Source: Pristionchus mayeri (taxonomy: Eukaryota; Nematoda; Chromadorea; Rhabditida; Neodiplogasteridae). Taken from it: DNA of 64,000 bases. How positions within the stretch are numbered: the stretch's first letter is position 1; each line of letters opens with the position of its first letter. The notes below the pieces were generated by a model. It was not told the origin of the DNA. It searched no databases and saw only the letters and a program-made list of their open reading frames with translations. Where the stretch lies: NCBI GenBank assembly GCA_036245805.1, contig BTRK01000003.1, positions 8,618,001-8,682,000 on the forward strand. Reading direction: 5' to 3'. Below are positions 33,412-43,481 of the stretch, piece by piece. The position numbers and the translations under genes were made by a program.

Positions 33412-35248
33412 ATGGAATACATTCTATACTTGCAGCCCGTGAATTCGTTGTTACGAAGAACTATGAATACTGATAACAGAGACTCCAAGGTTTGAATCTT
33501 TTCTATTTTGATTTTTTAAATGTTCTTCCAGAACTTTTTATGGACGTAATTGGTGTTCGACGTTTGTTAATGAAATATTTATTTTCAGAAGACTTCAATT
33601 ACGAATGACGACGGAGAAGACGGAGATGTGAAGAGGGAAGCAGTGGAGGTACAATTATTTATTTTTATAGATCCTTATTTTATAAAAACTGAACTTTATA
33701 TTATTATCGAAATAGATAGGTTGCTTTGTTGTCCCATTTATTAATATATATGAGAGAAATCGCGCGAGAGGCTCAGCGGCAGTAGAATTCAAGTTTGCTC
33801 TATCTGGCCGAAAAAACCATTTGAGTTTTCATGCTTAAGTTGTAGTACATTGTAGTTAGAGCGGTCCCCGCATGTGCTAATTCACAGTAACGTAGAAATG
33901 ACCCTATAAACTACCCAAAGAATCGAGGTACTGGTAATACCTTATTTCAGCTTATGATCCATCAAAGGTGCAAAACTGTAGCTTAGGTCAAAATTGACCT
34001 AACGACCTGGCCCTTGCACAGAAATATAGAGTATGATGAGCTAATCCTTTATCTGTTTAAATTTAGGTTCTATCTTTTCATGATGGAATGTTCCTTTACC
34101 TTTAATTTAGCCCGTCGACAGGAATCGTGCAGTGATGTCTTCTTCGTTCTCGTCTCACAAATTTGCTGATTCTAAATCGAGAATGTTCGGTGCCTTCGGT
34201 CGAGTGAGAATTTTTTTTTACTTCCTTCAAAGTGGTAATATCATATTGCGAAACGTATTTTCCCTAATTGCTACTTAAATTTTTCCCAGTTATAGGTTCA
34301 CCAAGGATAAACATATAAGAGGGTTGGTTACAACGATTGGCAAGTATAAACTCTTTCAACTCCTAAGCAACAGTTGAACGAAATTCACCTTTGCAAAGCG
34401 CTGAAAGTACCCGATATTGGTAAAATTTTACCGATATCGGGTACTTTCAGCGCTGTGCAAAAGATGAATTTCGTTCAACTGTTAGTTACGAGTTGAAAGA
34501 GTTTATACTTGCCAATCGTTGTAACCACCCCCCCCCCCCTTATATTGTTATTATCCAGCGTAATCTCTCTAATTTGTCTTCATCGTAAATCGCCTTCTCA
34601 GGTCTTCTCGTCCTGTTTTCGTCGTACCAATGACGTAGACACGCAGAAAGTTTGCAATGAGGATATCCTCAATAATAACCCGAAGTGAGTTCCTTCCCTT
34701 ACTTACACGAAACTATATCTTACAAGGTGTTTCCAATTATTGAGACTCATTCGATGCATAGCTTAGGAAGATTATAGTGATAGTACATATACTAAATATC
34801 ATTGTCATCACGAGGGAACAGTGTGCACACTATATTATTTTCGTATCGATTCATATTATTTTGTATCAGCATATGAATTTTGAATATTTAAATTAACCAT
34901 GAAATCTGGATACATGAAACGGAAATTTCGTTGTACTCGACATACTGGTCATGATATCTTTTTGCATGACATTTTATCTCAACATTGAAGGAAATTCTCG
35001 GAGCCAGCTTTTAGGCAGAAAATCGCGGAAACTCTCTATACGAAAGGATAGTAGACCTGAGATCAGCAGGATATGTGCTAGCTGGGAAGAGATCGGAGCA
35101 CTATAAACATTTTGTCCACCGCAATCTCTCATAAGACGTGTGATATATTCAGAGTGGTCGAACTGATGAATGAACTGAAAGTGGAAAGAAGACGAGCGAA
35201 TGAGGATAGGAAGAGAGGACTGGAGGAGAGAATGAGAGACCAAGAAAG
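33412..35248 (+). CDS. Unidentified gene, C-terminal coiled coil, 3' end not found
   Basis: Exons 33412-33489, 33589-33648, 34111-34203, 34602-34684 and 35153-35248 have good acceptors and donors (for example CCGAA/GTGAGT) and phases that join without a stop, giving about 136 codons. The product is polar: acidic T-N-D-D-G-E-D-G-D in exon 2, a Ser-rich stretch M-S-S-S-F-S-S-H-K-F in exon 3, V-F-S-S-C-F-R-R-T in exon 4, and a highly charged helix E-L-M-N-E-L-K-V-E-R-R-R-A-N in exon 5 that should form a coiled coil. It ends at a GTGAGA donor and the following exon is not found; repeats begin soon after. The ATG at 33412 could be replaced by a CAG acceptor at 33435. Function unknown. Confidence 0.5.
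33751..34090. mobile_element. Fragment of the long foldback family
   Basis: Starts TATGAGAGAAATCGCGCGAG and resembles one arm of 3653-5650, including the sequence around the inner arm (GAGCTAATCC, TTCTATCTTTTC). No second arm is present. It lies in an intron of the gene at 33412-35248. Confidence 0.65.
34293..34548. mobile_element. Hairpin MITE, copy 1
   Basis: Almost the whole 250 bp is one inverted repeat: ACATATAAGAGGGTTGGTTA and its complement at the ends, and ACCGATATCGGGTACTTTCA at the centre. The right end is decayed into a poly-C run. Sits in an intron of the gene at 33412-35248. Confidence 0.82.
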
Positions 35249-35464
35249 GTGAGATGTTTTTACAACAAAACGGCTAGAAACCTGCACATGTTTCAATTTA
35301 TAACTTTATACAACGGAGCTAGACTGAAGGCTCTTCAGTAATGGCTTTCCGAATCATTTTATATTCAGCTGATATGTGAATTTGCATAATGAATATAAGG
35401 GGAGTCTATTGTAGGGGGGGGGGGGCAAATTTACAACCTAGTTCAACCGGATAAGGGGGTTGTA
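35249..35464. other. Spacer
   Basis: No supported feature apart from a poly-G run near 35417. Confidence 0.4.
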
Positions 35465-35650
35465 ATAATTGAACAAGCGACCAATTATTACAGTGTACTA
35501 TTTGGTTGCTTGTTCAATTACTACAACATTTTTGATACCTTTAAAAATGCTTTAAAATGAGTTTCAAACATTTTTAAAGGTATCAAAAAATTGTAATAAT
35601 TGAACAAGCAACCAAATATTACAGTGTAATATTTGGTCGCTCGTTGAATC
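35465..35650. repeat. Cluster of three short palindromes
   Basis: Two copies of a ~50-bp palindrome (ATTGAACAAGC-GACC ... GGTTGCTTGTTCAAT) flank a third built on TTTTTGATACCTTTAAAAAT and its complement. The whole block can fold into one cruciform. Confidence 0.75.
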
Positions 35651-35664
35651 TCCTCAGGCTGCTC

Positions 35665-35930
35665 ACCAAGGATAAACATATAAGAGGGTTGGTTACAACG
35701 ATTGGCAAGTATAAACTCTTTCAACTCGTAACTAACAGTTGAACGAAATTCATCTTTTGCACAGCGCTGAAAGTACCCGATATCGGTAAAATTTTACCAA
35801 TATCGGGTACTTTCAGCGCTTTGCAAAAGATGAATTTCGTTCAACTGTTGCTTAGGAGTTGAAAGAGTTTATACTTGCCAATCGTTGTAACCAACCCTCT
35901 TATATGTTTATCCTTGGTGAACCTATAACT
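35665..35930. mobile_element. Hairpin MITE, copy 2, near-perfect palindrome
   Basis: Starts CACCAAGGATAAACATATAA and ends with its complement. The arms match the copy at 34293-34548 almost base for base, with centre GGTAAAATTTTACC. Better preserved than copy 1. Confidence 0.85.
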
Positions 35931-36252
35931 GGGGCAGCCGGACTAGTAAATAAATAAGCGAGAGGAGAGACAGGTCAATTATTCGGCGCAAGAGCTAAAG
36001 GAATAACTGAATGAGAGGTGCGAGAGAAGGGGCTCGAGTGATAGAGCGAGAGAGCGCGCGGGAGGAAGAGAGCGTTAGAGAAAGAGAGAACGCGCGCGAG
36101 AAAGATAGAATGCGCGCGAGTCAACAAGTATAGGATACGTAAACAAGTTGAGGGAAGGGGAATATGACTAAACATGTGAGCATTTGTGCATAGAAACAAT
36201 CAATTTAGGGAACTTAACTATTAGAGAACTCCTAACTCCTATACAACAGATG
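35931..36252. repeat. GA-rich direct repeat, unit 1
   Basis: Begins with GGGGCAGCCGGACTAG, the same end as the Helitron-like element at 36903. It continues TAAATAAATAAGCGAGAGG and a purine-rich GAGAGAGCGCGCGGGAGG tract to CAACAGATGTGAG. Repeated at 36904 and 37191. The long frames read from it are low-complexity and not genes. Confidence 0.75.
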
Positions 36253-36369
36253 TGAGCGGGTCGGAAGATTAAAGAGGTAGGGAATATAAAATTCAAATAA
36301 ATTCCAAATTGTGACATTTATATGTAGTAATACCATTAATATTAATTACAAAAGAGCTGGGTAATTATG

Positions 36370-36628
36370 TGTTGTGTCCCTGCCTTGTACCCGACGACGA
36401 TTAGTAAGGGATATACCTTTATCCACAAAATAGTCGGGAAATACTAAGAAGGGAAAGGGGAGCAACTACTCTCCGCTTGGGAGGAAACTAGACTGAGGAT
36501 AGGAAGAGGGTGAGGAGAGAGAGGGGGAGAGCGCGCGAGGCGGTAAACAAGGGACTCCTCGAGCGAGCAAACTACACTCGAGGGAGAGTACACAGTCTTG
36601 TGAGTAGGGGCAACTCTACGATGCAACA
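36370..36628. mobile_element. Solo LTR, 259 bp
   Basis: Begins TGTTGTGTCC and ends GATGCAACA (TG...CA), flanked by the 5-bp repeat TTATG at 36365-36369 and 36629-36633. Related sequence is at 8868-10428 and 60205-60478. No internal region remains. Confidence 0.72.
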
Positions 36629-36718
36629 TTATGAAATAAATTAAGGAATAGCTTAAGTGGGGAGTAGTATGTATCACATAGGGCGCGGATGTGAGAAAAC
36701 GCAATGGTTTACCACCAA

Positions 36719-36903
36719 TCTATACCTATATATAAAGCGCAGCTGTCCGTTTGACCGGATAGCCAAACAGCTGCGAAACTATTGCGAAATGTGGAGGGAG
36801 AGAGATCGAATTGAGAGATCAACAAGTTGTGAAACTAATGATTGCGAAACCTACTCTGCTAGGACGGGGCCCCCGCCGAAGGGGGGCGGGGCAGCCGGAC
36901 TAG
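36719..36903 (+). mobile_element. Short Helitron-like element, 185 bp
   Basis: Starts TCTATACCTATATATAAAGC after an A and ends CTAG before a T, with a strong GC hairpin (CCCCCGCC-GAAG-GGGGGCGGG) about 11 bp before the end. 5' TC, 3' hairpin plus CTRR and insertion between A and T are the Helitron hallmarks. Too short to encode Rep/helicase. The same 3' terminus recurs at 35931-35946. Confidence 0.68.
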
Positions 36904-37350
36904 TAAATAAATAAGCGAGAGGAGAGACAGGTCAATTATTCGGCGCAAGAGCTCAAGGAACAACTGAATGATATGTGCGAGGGAAGGGGCTCGAGTGATA
37001 GAGCGAGAGAGCGCGCGGGAGGAAGAGAGCGTTAGAGAAAGAGAGAACGCGCGCGAATCAACGTGTACAGGATATGTAAACAAGTTGAGGGAAGGGGAAT
37101 ATGAGTATACATGTGAGTATTTGTGTATAGAAACAATAAATTTAGGGAACTTAACAATTAGAGTAACTCCTATACAACAGATGTGAGTGGATAAATAAGC
37201 GAGAGGGGAGAGAGGTCAAGTATTCGGCGCAAGAGCTAAAGGAACAACTGAATGAGATGTGCGAGGGAAGGGGCTCGAGTGATAGAGTGAGAGAGCGCGC
37301 GGGAGGAAGAGAGAGTTAGAGAAAGAGATAGAGCGCGCGAGTCAACATAT
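36904..37350. repeat. GA-rich direct repeat, units 2 and 3
   Basis: 36904-37190 is a near copy of 35947-36240. 37191-37350 repeats its first half again (AAATAAGCGAGAGG through GAGCGCGCGAGTCAAC). Purine-strand bias is strong; no gene. Confidence 0.75.
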
Positions 37351-37399
37351 AAATGGTACGTTAACTAATCAGGCATCAAATCGGGAGGAATCAAGCCGT

Positions 37400-37745
37400 A
37401 GGGTTAGCTAAACGAGACCGAGATAACGAGTCCGTAACGCGCGCGCTTCCATTCCGGTCTCGTTACCTCGGGTAAGAGATAACGAGATGGGAAGCGGTCT
37501 CGTTATCTCTCGCCCCCCCTCGATCCAATACACTCCCCTCTCTGTACTCTCTCAATTTCCGATACTCTCTCGCCCTCTTCCCTTCTCCCCTAACTGGCGG
37601 CAACCGTAGCGAGAGATAACAATAATAAGGAGAATCACGAGACCGCTTCCCATCCCTCTCTCATATCGAGACAGTAACGCGCGCTCTCCTCTAAACCGGT
37701 CTCGTGACCTCGGATAGGAAGCGGGAGAGGCATTCCGGTCTCGTT
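37400..37745. repeat. Cluster of GGTCTCGTTATCTC motifs in both orientations
   Basis: At least seven variants of GGTCTCGTTAnCTC or its complement occur here (near 37404, 37457, 37482, 37494, 37645, 37695 and 37735), mixed with GGGAAGCGG. The spacing is irregular. Confidence 0.65.
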
Positions 37746-38578
37746 ATTATCGAATTGCCAACACTATCAAGCCGGCCTTCCATCAATATTTAAATAACGA
37801 ATAATGCGATATACGCGTTTAAATATAAAGAGCAAAAAAGTAAAGTAAGTGTTTCTCAAAACTTGTCGCGCCAAAAGACGTCGAGGAATAATGAGAAAGC
37901 AATCACATTATCACCAATTTATCAACTACTCGATCAATATCACGATTAGAGGTTACAAAGTCAACAGATAAAGAGCGTGATAACCATTAAATATATTATA
38001 TGAATCGGGTAAGAAGTTCGATCACACGGTGAAACTTCAGTGACGACCCGAAAATACATGAAAAAACGGTTTTACCGTACTTCAATTTTTGACTTACACG
38101 ATCGAAATATTTCCTCTTCATTTGAATTTTCCTTGCTCTCTTATAATTAACCTGCTCATTATCTTGCCATTTTTGCTACTAATCTAACTGTGGTATTGAA
38201 TAATTAGTTAATTTGTCTAAAAGTTGGATACTGCGCGTTCGTCCTCAACGTATTCGCATTAATCCACATCGCCTTAGTTTTTGTGATATCATACGCGCGT
38301 ACTCAATTTATTTCAATATCATTATCCTCTTTTTCGATCGAATTTTACTATAACTGTGATAAATACATTTGCTAGTATTCGGCCCGCGTTCGCTCGCTTG
38401 TTTTATCGTTCTTCAATGATGCTGCATGTTAGTGTTCTTTTTGCTTTGAGAGTTTGCATAATTGTTTACACGATTGGCATAACTATCTTTTTGTAATGAC
38501 TAATTTTCACTGTCACCTTTATTGTTGTTAGTAAACACGCCATGGGTGATAATTATATTATTATTAGATATCGACGTG
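37746..38578. other. AT-rich upstream region
   Basis: No exon or repeat identified. It is upstream of the gene at 38579 and presumably holds its promoter. The family palindrome was not recognised here. Confidence 0.35.
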
Positions 38579-40753
38579 ATGCCGGTGAGCGCGTCCTTCT
38601 CCTTCCTGGGCGGCTTCATCTTGTCCTTCGCCGTCGACCACATCATTGACGCCGGCCTCTACTTCTTAGAAGATGTTAATGACCAAATTTGACATTTCTT
38701 CATCAAGAAAAAATCGCGTGATAGAATCGAGAGATATGACAGAGTCTATTTAAATATGGCAGAGTTCTTGTATTTTATATATTTCTGAATGTATTATTAT
38801 CATGATGCTTCTGTTTTTGGCTTAACCAGATGTAAAATCAAAATAGTTACTCAAATTGACGGTTTGCTCTTGAAAGAGCGGTGCGTTCTTTGAAGACAGA
38901 CGAAACGTTTATTTTGAATTAATTATAGCGTTAAAAATCTTTTCTCGGTGTTGTTTCTGACGATAGTGCGCGTGATGGATTGAGTTTAACAATATTCTTT
39001 TTAATAGGAGAGCGCACGACTATTATTAGTCGCATTTAGTGTTGGGGGTACTGTAGCATTTGTAATTATGAAAATGTGCTCCTCGTATTACAATCTCTAT
39101 TCTGATGGTTAAAAAAACGTGGAAAATTAAGCGAGGAAGGCCTTATTGTCGGTATTAGATTACGGTAATGTTTGCAATTTAATAGCCTTCATACTTCTTT
39201 CGCAAGTTGATTATCGTGCTAGAGAGTTGTGTAAGATACATAATAGAACACCGTCCTGTCTCATATTTTATTGTTGTCCCCCTCCTTCTGCGGGGTTTCC
39301 GTGCTAGCGGTGTAGGTTTCGAAATCGTTAGTGACGAAACTTGGCGCGCGATTTCTCTCCCTCCCTGTTTTACAATCCTTCCGCAATCTGGTCATACACG
39401 AACGCACTGTGCTTTATATACAGATATAGATTTTTGTTTACCGTACTCTAGTGTGTTGCCTACACTTTTATACGGTAAATGCACAAGTAAACGAGTTCCT
39501 TTTTTCCAGTATAAACTAATTAAGCAATTCAGTCCCTTTTCGGCACTGCCCGTTCCCTGCCACCTCTTCTCGCCCTCAACATCGGTCGCGCTCTCTTCCT
39601 CATTTTCTCCGTTGCCTTCGAGATGCTCTTCTGCCTTCTTCCTTCTAAGATCGACCAATGGCGACTGAGGAAGATAACCCTCAGGTGAGTTATTTGCATT
39701 TCTTTTTTGAAGTCTTTTTTTGATATTTTATAATTAACGTGTATTTACGAGCCTTTATTAGGCAACACCTTTTTTGAAACTACCAAGAACCTATCAATTT
39801 ATCCCTGAGGGACGCGTTCGTGTTATTTCTACGTTTAGTGATACCAAATGCTGCCAAATATTGCCTGATATTGATATTTAAAATCCCGCTTTTCCATATC
39901 ACATGTTAACCAGGAAAGCGCGGGAAAGCGCACGTTATTTTTACATTTGCCGCACGGTTTCAATAACAGCATTATCCTTGGGGAGAGCCTGCGGAAGATT
40001 GTGAGAGCCTTGAATGCCGTGTTGGCCTCCGACGAACTATACAACGAACTGTGCTTAATATTTATTATAGTTCGACGAGGTCCAATCTTGCACTAGGCCT
40101 CCTCGAACTGCTCCAACTAGCGTAGTTATCTTCTTGCGACCTGCATGTACCTTTACTCTACTTCTAGAGAGGAGGCGGACTCTCTTGCGTCGATTGCGGG
40201 CAATTTGAAGAGACTCGCTATGCGTGCTAGGAGCCTGATGAGGATCGTTCTCAATCGACTCGCGGCCGGCGTCCCCGCCCGCCAACTTCGCGCAACGTAC
40301 GAGAATCGCGCGCTTTTCGATCTGCAACGAGTCAGGTACAAACATAGAATCTGCATCACTTCTTAATTATTTACCGCACTCATCCAAATTTCTATAGTAC
40401 AAATTTGTTAGTAGATTGTGCGATCTCGTTTAGAGAGATGCTGTTTGAAATCCAGTCAATTGGCGACTCTGCTCACCCGCGCAAGGCACTCATTCCCGAA
40501 CTGGAGGAAATCATCGATGTTTGTGAGAGGTGAGCGTCGATCTTTCATCCTTAGGAAAACATGGATTTTGCTACGTGTAACAGTGAATTTTGCTTTAATT
40601 TTTGTGCCGTTTTTTCTTCATTAAACAGGGCTTACTATACTTTATTGTTTTTAGGAAAAGGTGGATTGGGCTAACTGTAAATTGTTCTTAATCTTTTCTT
40701 ATAATTATCTTATCAGAACACTTGAATTGATTCGTCCTCCTGCAGCTGCTTGA
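38579..40753 (+). CDS. LCPA-family membrane form, 182 aa, intact (5 exons)
   Basis: Exons 38579-38674, 39533-39684, 40168-40335, 40434-40529 and 40717-40753 join with phases 0, 2, 2, 2 to 182 codons plus stop. Exon 1 starts M-P-V-S-A-S-F-S-F-L and is hydrophobic (G-G-F-I-L-S-F-A-V). Exon 2 reads P-P-L-L-A-L-N-I-G-R-A-L-F-L-I-F-S-V-A and forms a second likely membrane span. Exon 3 is long and basic/helical (L-M-R-I-V-L-N-R-L-A-A-G-V-P-A-R). Exon 4 ends L-I-P-E-L-E-E-I-I-D-V-C-E-R and exon 5 is T-L-E-L-I-R-P-P-A-A-A. Closest relative in the window: 1806-3126. The first donor (GAT/GTTAAT) is weak, so exon 1 is the least certain. Function unknown. Confidence 0.66.
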
Positions 40754-40856
40754 GATTTCTCCCATAACTACAGTAATTCCTCATTTCGTATCACCTGTTT
40801 TGCGATCTAACAAGTATGATAAATTCCTTAATAATCGTTTTGTATTTTCATTAAAT

Positions 40857-40870
40857 CTGTTTAAAGACAG
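40857..40870 (+). promoter_or_regulatory. Family upstream palindrome
   Basis: CTGTTTAAAGACAG, 235 bp before the ATG at 41105. A ~100-bp hairpin (40985-41078, GAGGTCGGATGAGA inverted) lies between them and may have widened the gap. Confidence 0.5.
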
Positions 40871-41104
40871 TTGTATATTTGATAATCCGTAAAATGTTTC
40901 TTTATATGCGTATATGGAACGTGAACTCTACTTATTCAAACTTCACGAACACAAGATTTTCTGGCTCGTTACGGTGGTTTAAGGTGCGAGGTCGGATGAG
41001 AACTATTTAGCTATGCCGCTTTAGATAAATCAAAAGCGGTATGACGAAAGATCTCTCATCCGACCTAGTGCCCCGATATAATGATAACTTGTCTATCAGT
41101 TAGG

Positions 41105-42038
41105 ATGGCGGAACTCAGGACGGCACTCCGCGACTTGTTGCTGGAAAAGCAGAGAATGCAGCGAGAGGCAGAGATAGAGCTACGGTAGGTAATATCGCCA
41201 CTCAAATTAGACTGTTAGATAGGATAGCGGCTGGAGAGAATTTAATATCCCGTCCAATCAAATTAACAGCTTTTGGGAAACTTCGACCGGTGTGCCAAGA
41301 GTGCAGAATCTGAAATATATGAATAAGCCTTGTCATCTATCCAGGCTATTCGAGGGGAATGTGGACTATCTCAAACGGACGGCTAAGAGAAGCAGATTGG
41401 GAGCCATGTGAGCACTCAACTCCCGCCAGCCTACATCTCGAGTGCGATTGTTGCTGGCTCCCATTAAGGTACGGAAGGTGTCGAATAGTAGCCATGTTAG
41501 TGTAATATTTATATTTGTGAAAATTGTCGTACATTTGTCCCACATACACATATCCATTGCATTATTTCGTAATTCGGGTCACATCATATTCACTTCACAC
41601 AGTGTCTCGACCGGTCGAGCGGCGAGAGTATGGGAAATGAAGAGAGGGTGACCCGAAATAATTACTAAATCTATGACGCAGGAGAGAGCGATTGGGGAAC
41701 TCAACGTATCGAGAGGGGCGCTCTCGGGTTTCGTCCCCCGAGATATCGACACGTTTCCACGCGCCGGAGAAGTCATTCTCAAACTGGTGGAGACCATCGA
41801 CATCTTCGAAAGGCAATTTTGTATCTGGTCTGTGGACATAAAATGAAGTTTTATTCTAAATTGAAGTACATACTACCAATGAAGAGCTATGTACTTCAAA
41901 ATTGTGTGAAGATTCTTGTTTAAAATTATGCTCCATGTCCCGGGATGGTCTAATAAGGGTCTAATTATCTAAATAAAATCGCAATGATCCCACATCTTCA
42001 GAACACTCGTGTTGTGCAATCCTGCTGAGGCGGCTTGA
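41105..42038 (+). pseudogene. LCPA-family soluble form with a nonsense codon
   Basis: Exons 41105-41184, 41345-41468, 41682-41812 and 42002-42038 have normal lengths and phases, but codon TGA at about 41408 (where relatives have CGA, R-A-L-N) ends the frame in exon 2. Exon 1 is M-A-E-L-R-T-A-L-R-D-L-L-L-E-K-Q. Exon 3 is divergent but ends L-V-E-T-I-D-I-F-E-R with a GC donor; exon 4 is T-L-V-L-C-N-P-A-E-A-A. One C-to-T change explains the loss, so it may be recent. Confidence 0.66.
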
Positions 42039-42175
42039 GAAGTTTGTCAATTTGGTTCTTGACTCCGCTGCATCACTTATCTTCTTTTATGTGTTTTCAT
42101 ACTTTTATTTTTTTGCGAATTCCGTTGATCAATACGGTAAATTCTGAAATTAAGATATTTGTTTATTACTTGAAT

Positions 42176-42189
42176 CTGTTCAAAGACAG
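42176..42189 (+). promoter_or_regulatory. Family upstream palindrome
   Basis: CTGTTCAAAGACAG, 128 bp before the ATG at 42317, preceded by TACGGTAAATTCTGAAATTA. Confidence 0.5.
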
Positions 42190-42316
42190 TTGAAATATCT
42201 GATGTGTATTATTATTATCATTAACTATGAACTCTACTTGTATTCCACTTTCCAATAATTTGTAACTTACCAAGTTGTTCAAATGTTGCATATTGAGGCA
42301 TATTTGATCATTCTAA

Positions 42317-43099
42317 ATGGAGACACTCCGCAGACTGTTCTGTTGTTCTGGGCCGAGTCGCTCGTTGCGACGTAAAGCAAAACTGCTTCGGTAAGTGCAA
42401 TATCTTCCATTGCAAAAAATACGGTGGTGCAATTAGATATCGTGGCGTTGTTTGAGCATGTTACCACTTCCTGCTATATTTTCTATCAGTAAATATGAGC
42501 TTCTGCCTTTCATTCAGCATCGTTTACTCAACTTATGTAGGGAATACGAGCAGACTATGGACGATCTTAATCAGATCGCCAAGGCGATGAAATTGGCCGC
42601 CATTCAAGCTCTCAATTCCCGTCAGCCAGTTGATCAAGTGCGAGAGACCCTGGCCAACATCAAAGTATGATACAATTTAAAGACTACGCTCGAACTGGTA
42701 CTTACAAAGTTGAAAATTGCTAAATAATAATCTGCTTATGATGATCTAGCAATATTTTGGAGAGTAATAGTGCATTCGAAAAGTATCCGTTCAGAGATGA
42801 ATTTTACAAGATTTAAAAAATGACATGCAGGTGGCTGTGATTAGGGAACTCTTTGCGACGATCTCTCTCCTGAATTTGACTGCACTCGCGGACTTCGATG
42901 AAGAAAAAGCCCTCGATACCACGGAATTCATTCGCAAACTGGAAGAGACCATCGACATCTTCGAGAGGTTATCTTCGATTTTTATTTTGATATCTTTAGT
43001 TTTTCATAATCTAAGCTAACGAGTTTAAATGGTGCTCAAACCTAATGCCCATCCTTGTTCAGAACGCTCGTGTTGTGCAATCCTGCTGAGGCTGCTTGA
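42317..43099 (+). CDS. LCPA-family soluble form, 123 aa, open (4 exons)
   Basis: Exons 42317-42390, 42541-42664, 42831-42967 and 43063-43099 give 123 codons plus stop. Starts M-E-T-L-R-R-L-F-C-C-S-G-P-S-R-S-L-R-R-K. Exon 2 reads Q-T-M-D-D-L-N-Q-I-A-K-A-M-K-L-A-A-I-Q-A. Exon 3 has one extra codon and ends I-R-K-L-E-E-T-I-D-I-F-E-R. Tail T-L-V-L-C-N-P-A-E-A-A. The base before the ATG is TTCTAA instead of the TTCTAG of its relatives, so the AG acceptor there is lost and trans-splicing, if used, must move to another site. Otherwise no lesion. Confidence 0.68.
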
Positions 43100-43416
43100 G
43101 AGCAGAAATATTCGAAGATTGGAAATGAAAGCACTCTAACACCTCATTATCATTTTTTTGTTATCAATTGCTAGCACAACCTCGATTACCACTCACTAAA
43201 TATCAATTCTATAATGTTCCATTCTTGAACGTTTTCTGATCTACTGATTCCATCAATAGAATCCACTAGAAGATTGCCCAATTTGTTCATATTCCACTGC
43301 ACTGATCTACTTTTTGCGTGATTTGGTACTTTAAACATTCTGCTATATTTGAGAAGTTCACTGATTCAGTCAATACGATAAATTCTAAAATTACGATATT
43401 TGTATATTCTTTGAAT

Positions 43417-43471
43417 CTGTTTAAAGACAGTTGATATATTTTGCTAAATCATCGAATCTGTTCAAAAACAG
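43417..43471 (+). promoter_or_regulatory. Two family upstream palindromes
   Basis: CTGTTTAAAGACAG at 43417-43430 and CTGTTCAAAAACAG at 43458-43471. Removing the transposon at 43482-44768 puts them about 192 and 151 bp before the ATG at 44909. Confidence 0.5.
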
Positions 43472-43481
43472 TTCTTATATA

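Noticed and set aside
35975..37186. Arg/Glu- and Ser/Leu-rich frames
   Set aside because: Low-complexity translations of the GA-rich repeat on either strand.
39207..39668. 153-codon open frame on the plus strand
   Set aside because: It covers the P-P-L-L-A-L-N-I-G-R exon of the gene at 38579-40753 in another frame; the exon frame matches relatives, this one does not.
39930..40070. Extra exon-like stretch (R-K-I-V-R-A-L-N-A-V-L-A-S-D-E) before the exon at 40168
   Set aside because: It resembles the family's A-L-N-S-R-Q exon, but no donor was found and the flanking exons already join in phase without it; possibly a relic.
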